DNA of 64,000 nt, from positions 89,727,740 to 89,791,739 of the forward strand of contig OW804095.1 of NCBI GenBank assembly GCA_942159475.1, given 5' to 3'. A program made the translations under genes and the position numbers. Position 1 is the first letter of the stretch; every line of letters starts with the position of its first letter. The notes under the pieces are model-generated. The model was not told the origin of the DNA and made no database searches. It was given only the letters and a program-made list of their open reading frames with translations. Positions 60,091-64,000 of the stretch are shown here, piece by piece. The DNA is from Sthenelais limicola (lineage: Eukaryota; Annelida; Polychaeta; Phyllodocida; Sigalionidae).

Positions 60091-61139
60091 AAAAGATGGT
60101 CACATTGGTGTCTGTGGCGAGTAATGGAGTAAAGAATATATGAATGGGTAAGATAAGATAAATAAGAAGAAATAAATGGTAGAGTGTTATGCTGGCAGAT
60201 ATATAGGGAATAAAAGGAGTTTGAGTTAAATGTGGGATTGACAGTGACACGTGAGATTGACAGTGACGCGGGTGATGTAAAATTGAGAGTGAGAGTCAGG
60301 CGATAATAAGGGAATGAAGAAGGCGATATAAAGAACAGAATGGTAATAGAATGTTAGGGCATTGGGGGGGGGGGGGGTAAATAAAATGTAATAAGGTTGA
60401 ATTGATGATTAATATAATGTATAAAGATAGTATTACGTATATATGGGTTAACAATAGTAATTAGTTAGGTGAGTTAGTTTAGGTCAGTTGGAAAGATTGG
60501 TAGGAAAGGTGAGAGGAGTAGAGTAGAGCAAAAAGTGTAGGGGTAGAATGCTATATGTATTTGTCAAAGGAGAGAAGTTTATGTAATAGTTCAAGTTAGA
60601 TTGAAATAATGACGAATATGTGAACTTACTGATTATGGTAGTGGTAGTGTATGTGGATGTGAAGATGTTGTAGAAAAGAGAACAATGTACTAAGAAGACA
60701 TGTGTTTTCGCCGTGCGAAGACACATAGCGCTTTAGTAGAATTGGGGATGCGTGCGCGTAGCATTACATCATAGGTTAAATAGGTCGGGTGCGAATGCGT
60801 GCGCGTCACGTCAGGATTAAATAGGTCGGCTTGACACAGTAAAGGTGCATATTTAGTCGGCAATATTTTAAATATGAATATGTAGAAAGGCGTTTTTATT
60901 TGAGAGTGGCAGGAGGCGGCGATATGCATTGGAGAGAAGAGATGAATGATCAAATTGATCGAATCATAAGTTAGGGCAATTGGAAAAGTATATGGACGAT
61001 GAGAAAATTATATTCTAATTGTAATTTTATTTTCGTAACAAAAAAGTGCTGTCACCTGTCGATATAAAGGCACATGTAAAATTTAGTTATGCCCACGATA
61101 TCGCCACCTAGTGATTAAGATGTGCATCGAAGTAGTCTA
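60091..61139. other. C-poor, G/A-rich end of the right arm, no gene
   Basis: Very few C on the + strand and a run of 14 G at 60,364-60,377. A duplicated phrase AATAGGTCGG(G/C)T with GCGTGCGCG lies at about 60,750-60,835. Minus-strand open frames here are long only because stop codons are rare in this composition; no domain is seen. Confidence 0.4.
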
Positions 61140-61272
61140 TATCTAAGGATGAAAGAAAGTCTTAAGCAGTGGGGTTGGCACTTGTCGATATGGGTTAAGA
61201 CTGGCTTTTAGCATAAGGAAAGTCTAAGGTAAGACTTCCTTTTAGCGAAAGAAAAGACCGCGTTGGCCGGCT

Positions 61273-61842
61273 CCATCATGCTAACATTTTTTAACAGTCC
61301 TGAGATTGCAAAGGGATATTGGGCATGTTTATGATCAGATTTGAATGAAACTTTGGGTTATAATGATTAACATAGCAAGGCATTCATATACCAAATATCT
61401 CCCACTAATGTTAATATGGAAAAAAACTACAGGGGAAAACATGGCTTTTGTATCATCACGTTTTTTGTTTCTGTACCCCCTACTTAGGTCATATGAATGC
61501 GACTTCTTTTCCTAATGATTGGTTGTAGTATGAATTTTGAGGTTTAGAAATATATATAACAGACTAAGGTTATTGAAAATATAGAGACTTGATGTCATAC
61601 ATGTATATCTTGGTCTTCAGAGGCATTAATAAGCAATGTGTTTTGTATCATCACGTTTTTTTATATTGTGAATATCATAAGAAGTTTTAATGCTGAGTGA
61701 TTAAGATTTTGGATACTCAATCGCCACAAGACCCCTCCTATATGTACAAAGTTTCATAAGCCTAGTCATCAAAATGACCATTTTATTAGGATAATTGAGA
61801 AATGACCATTTGTGTACCTATTTCGTGAGAATCGACCATATA
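61273..61842. mobile_element. Right end of the TIR-bounded unit
   Basis: Contains two CTTTTGTATCATCACG/GTTTTGTATCATCACG motifs shared with the left end and finishes with the 33-nt inverted repeat at 61,810-61,842. No coding sequence. Confidence 0.6.
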
Positions 61843-61868
61843 TGCATTGCTGTTCACCAATACACACT

Positions 61869-61953
61869 ATAAATTAGTTTACGTTTGCAAGAATAATAAC
61901 AATAAACAAGTAACTCAAGGGATGGGACTGGAAGGTGCGTCCATTGAGGCCGC
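61869..61953. repeat. Direct repeat, partner of 6,652-6,724
   Basis: The same TATAAATTAGTTTACG to GGGATGGGACT sequence, then an extra GGAAGGTGCGTCCA, then TTGAGGCCGCC. It lies 32 nt beyond the end of the tyrosine-recombinase frame, where Ngaro/DIRS elements carry one of their split direct repeats. Confidence 0.65.
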
Positions 61954-61984
61954 CAAACCTCCAAAACACATCAAGAAGGAAAAT

Positions 61985-62945
61985 TCAAAAAACCTTCGAT
62001 AAATCAGAACAAATGTCATTTTCAATAGATATCTTCCTATGGAGAGGCGTGTGAAGATAGTATAATACGGACAAGCTCTTCCAATCGCCAAAAGATTTTA
62101 TGTCAATGAGTGGTACGCCCAGCCCATGCAGGTACTAGGCACCCGACCGGCGTAAAGAGTGTAGACCGATATCTTTAGGGTCGTACCCAATGCTAGCAGT
62201 TTTCAACTTCAGAAAAGCCAACACATCGGTGTAAAGCAAGCAAGTGCGTTGTCCATTGTCCAATATTTTGTAGAACAAAGGGTCGTCTGAGGAGGCTGGA
62301 AATTTCATGAAATGTCGTCCCAGACAGGAAACAACATCAAACAAATGATTACTGCATCTGTTGATGGGAATCACAAATTTGTCCCGACGGTGACGAAGAG
62401 TCTTAGAAGACCTGACAGTAATGATGACGCCCGTATCTGTGAAGATTATGTCAGAGCGGCGAAGAACATGTCCAAGGTCTGTGGGAGAAGAAGGCACAAC
62501 ATTTGATTTCCGTAACAAGGTACGAAAACTTAGCAAAATGGCAGTGCTACAAGTCTGTTCATATGTATCCGATAAACTCACAGATTTAAAAATGGAACAC
62601 AAGTCCTGGACAGAAAGACATGATTTCTGCTTAACTTCCTTCCCTAGCTGATTAGCTAGCCCCATTAGGACTAGTTTAATCGAGTAGTTCTCGCGAAAGG
62701 TACAGTCAAACCCTAAATATTTGTGGAGGGCGATAATTGCTGACAGATAATTATTGTATGTACTGTAACAAGATGTCCTGGCCAAAAAGTATAAGAAGCG
62801 ACATACAGTCCTCGGGTCAGCAGGTATTGACTGCAATTCATTATCTTGGCAGAACTGCAAAAACTTCCCCCACTGGGAGTTCCTGGTTTTGAGCGTATTC
62901 CTAGACTAACCAGTTGAAATAGCAGCTGAAACTTCATTGTCGAGT
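61985..62945 (-). pseudogene. Tyrosine recombinase of a Ngaro/DIRS-like retrotransposon, two nonsense codons
   Basis: The N-terminal SAM-like domain (FCQDNELQSIPADPRTV, YSTYNNYLSAIIALHKYLG) is followed by the catalytic domain with the first Arg region (ILLSFRTLLRKSNV) and the HxxR box (GLHSLRRSGA). A TAG at 62,135-62,137 cuts the frame right after that box. The same frame continues past it to 61,985 and contains the catalytic-Tyr region (FGDWKSLSVLYYLHTPL). Another TAG lies at 62,906-62,908 in the N-terminal part. The recombinase normally integrates the circular cDNA; this copy would make a truncated, Tyr-less product, so it is inactive unless a stop is an assembly error. Confidence 0.9.
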
Positions 62946-62954
62946 ACGGCTAAA

Positions 62955-64000
62955 TCAACCTTCCATTTGAGAACTGCAACAGAGAGAAAAGAATTTCAAA
63001 CTGTTAAGGTCTGACTCGTTAGTGATTCGAGACAGAAAATCTGTGGACACATTTAAATGGCCAGGAATGTGGCGGGCAGTTAAGTATATATTCTTGTTAA
63101 CACAAAGCAAAAAAAATTCGCGTATCAATGGCATGATGGGTTTGCTAGACAAAGTGCCCTTGTTGATGCTGGCAATAACGGTGGTATTGTCTGAAAAAAG
63201 CACAACATGATGATCCGTCCAAGTAACACCAAAACGAAGCAGAGCCAATTTTACGGGTATCAGCTGCAGGTAGTTAATGTGGAAATCGTTTGGCACAACA
63301 TCCACATTGACCCAATGAGAATGACTTGAACACAACTTGGAGTCTGGAGAAGGGAGACTTGAGAAAAGGCCTGACTGCCAGTCGTCTTGATAAACCAACC
63401 CATAACCAGTGTTACAAGCATAGGTATACAGCACTGGGCCATCTCCAAAATTGTGTTTCACCATTAGATTTGAGCCGTTGAAATGCGGAGCCCAGCTTAA
63501 CCACCATTTAATGTTGGGAACAAAACCCTCATTCAAACGAACCCGTGGTTTGTCAGGGTTAATGTTGGCCAATAAGTCAATTACTCTACGCGAGAAGGTT
63601 TGTGCACCCCAAATTACCTTTGCTGCGTGAGCCATGAGACCACAAAGTCTTTGCAACTGTTTCCTAGTAGCTCTGTTTTTCTCTGAGAAGAATTTAAGCT
63701 CTAATAAGAGCCGATCAAGCTTTGTTGCTGGGAGGGATACTGCCATGTTGACGGAATCAAACTCGATGCCTAGGTATATTGCTGGTTGGGATGGAGAGGT
63801 GCATTTCTTTCAAGCAATCCCAAAGCCTAAGGATCGAAGAATGGACACTAGTAGGTGTTGGGTGGCAAGACAACTCTCATAGTAATCAGACACAATGAGA
63901 TAGTCGTCTATGTAGTTTACACATTTGAAGAGGCCCCGTCGTTGCAAACATCTCACCGTAAAATTCGACAACTGTGTGTAAATGTACGGGGCGCACTTTA
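62955..64000 (-). pseudogene. Ngaro/DIRS-like reverse transcriptase-RNase H, partial
   Basis: Runs off the window's right edge. The reverse-transcriptase part shows APYIYTQLSNFTVRCLQRRG and the catalytic YIDDYLIVSD box; then LGIEFDSVNM, the connecting KKANR-less linker RKQLQRLCGLMAHAAK and WWLSWAPHFNG. RNase H follows (HINYLQLIPVKLALLRFG, LFSDNTTVIASINKG, ARHIPGHLNVSTDFLSR). A TGA at 63,810-63,812 interrupts the frame just after the YIDD region, where related proteins have a Trp. The order reverse transcriptase - RNase H - tyrosine recombinase is diagnostic for the DIRS/Ngaro group. Confidence 0.92.

Larger units (their letters stand above)
10314..61272. mobile_element. Giant KDZ-transposase-bearing segment with mirrored strand composition
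   Basis: From about 10.4 kb the + strand becomes strikingly G-poor and C-rich; from about 44 to 61.2 kb it is C-poor and G-rich. Outside these limits composition is unremarkable. The segment contains the KDZ transposase, the HMG/chromodomain gene and two small coiled-coil genes, all open. Fragments of two of these genes recur in the internal array, so the parts share a history. Ends are approximate. A 7-nt CATCATG occurs at 10,307-10,313 and 61,273-61,279 and could be a target duplication, but no clear terminal inverted repeat is visible at these exact positions. Confidence 0.45.
6852..61842. mobile_element. DNA-transposon-like unit bounded by perfect 33-nt inverted repeats
   Basis: Positions 6,852-6,884 and 61,810-61,842 are exact reverse complements over 33 nt (start TATATGGTCGATTCTC). 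The flanks read AGCATT on the left and TGCATT on the right, a possible target duplication with one mismatch. Copies of TTTTGTATCATCAC (either strand) are clustered inside the left end (about 7,030-10,315) and occur twice inside the right end (61,444-61,460 and 61,636-61,655), as transposase-bound subterminal repeats do. Either the whole 55 kb is one giant transposon, or a ~4 kb element (6,852-10,312 plus 61,273-61,842) was split by a ~51 kb insertion. The abrupt change in base composition near 10.3 and 61.27 kb favours the second; economy favours the first. Confidence 0.55.

Noticed and set aside
60005..60953. Several 80-90-codon minus-strand frames near the right end
   Set aside because: The minus strand is C/T-rich here and therefore poor in stop codons; the frames have no domain and overlap dispersed repeats.
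10381..61200. Possible degenerate terminal inverted repeat between about 10,400-10,440 and the reverse complement of 61,130-61,200 (GTTAGACCTTCTTTCATTCTT versus TTAAGACTTTCTTTCATCCTT)
   Set aside because: About 17 of 21 positions match, but the neighbouring alignment needs several gaps and the sequence is low-complexity; not enough to call an end.
10314..61272. Polinton/Maverick or integrated large DNA virus
   Set aside because: No protein-primed polymerase, integrase, packaging ATPase, capsid or protease genes are seen; the only mobility gene is a KDZ transposase.
1..64000. tRNA, rRNA, snRNA genes or CRISPR arrays
   Set aside because: No cloverleaf, A/B-box pair, rRNA-like block or regularly spaced short repeat with unique spacers was noticed; repeats here are satellites or duplications.

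Overview
The window is nuclear DNA of an animal, most likely an AT-rich aquatic invertebrate. It has spliced genes with GT-AG introns, long non-coding stretches, many satellites, remnants of LINE and tyrosine-recombinase (Ngaro/DIRS-type) retrotransposons, and no prokaryotic gene organisation. I recognise no ordinary host gene, no tRNA or rRNA and no CRISPR array. The species cannot be named from the sequence.

The window reads as nested mobile DNA. (1) The outermost layer is a decayed minus-strand Ngaro/DIRS-like retrotransposon at 61,985-64,000+, with a direct repeat of its 3' flank at 6,652-6,724. (2) Between these lie perfect 33-nt terminal inverted repeats at 6,852-6,884 and 61,810-61,842, with the motif TTTTGTATCATCAC repeated just inside both ends. 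(3) Within them, about 10.3-61.27 kb is a giant segment. Its left arm (10.4-26 kb) is C-rich and G-poor on the + strand; its right arm (44-61 kb) is the mirror image. (4) Inside the left arm, inverted repeats at 19.24-19.60 and 26.20-26.60 kb enclose an array of tandem and mosaic repeats. Layers 2 and 3 could be one ~55 kb transposon or a giant element inserted in a ~4 kb one.

Four spliced genes in the giant segment could be assembled exon by exon with every phase closing and no internal stop. They are: a 16-exon KDZ-family transposase of 966 aa with a CxC2-type cysteine cluster (minus, 53,394-44,964); a 13-exon HMG-box plus chromodomain protein of 484 aa (plus, 32,896-38,080); a 3-exon basic coiled-coil protein of 114 aa (minus, 16,661-13,153); and a 2-exon coiled-coil/basic protein of 128 aa (plus, 54,606-55,174). 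The two small genes sit about 6 kb from opposite ends and are transcribed outward. The 114-aa gene carries, 21 nt after its stop codon, a near-consensus histone mRNA 3' stem-loop, which suggests S-phase-coupled expression of a transposon gene.

The array at 20.3-26.2 kb is built from tandem 545-bp units, about fifteen copies of a TATA-plus-leader-plus-ATG module, and DNA-level copies (introns included) of pieces of the HMG/chromodomain gene and of the 128-aa gene. So the element repeatedly copies its own gene fragments into a satellite-like region.

A working model (inference): a giant, self-contained DNA transposon whose KDZ transposase moves it, whose HMG/chromodomain protein acts on DNA or chromatin, and whose small basic proteins are packaging or regulatory factors, one timed like a histone. 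Other signs of genes (40.47, 30.16, 28.85, 47.9, 17.4-17.97, 11.1 kb) are listed at lower confidence.
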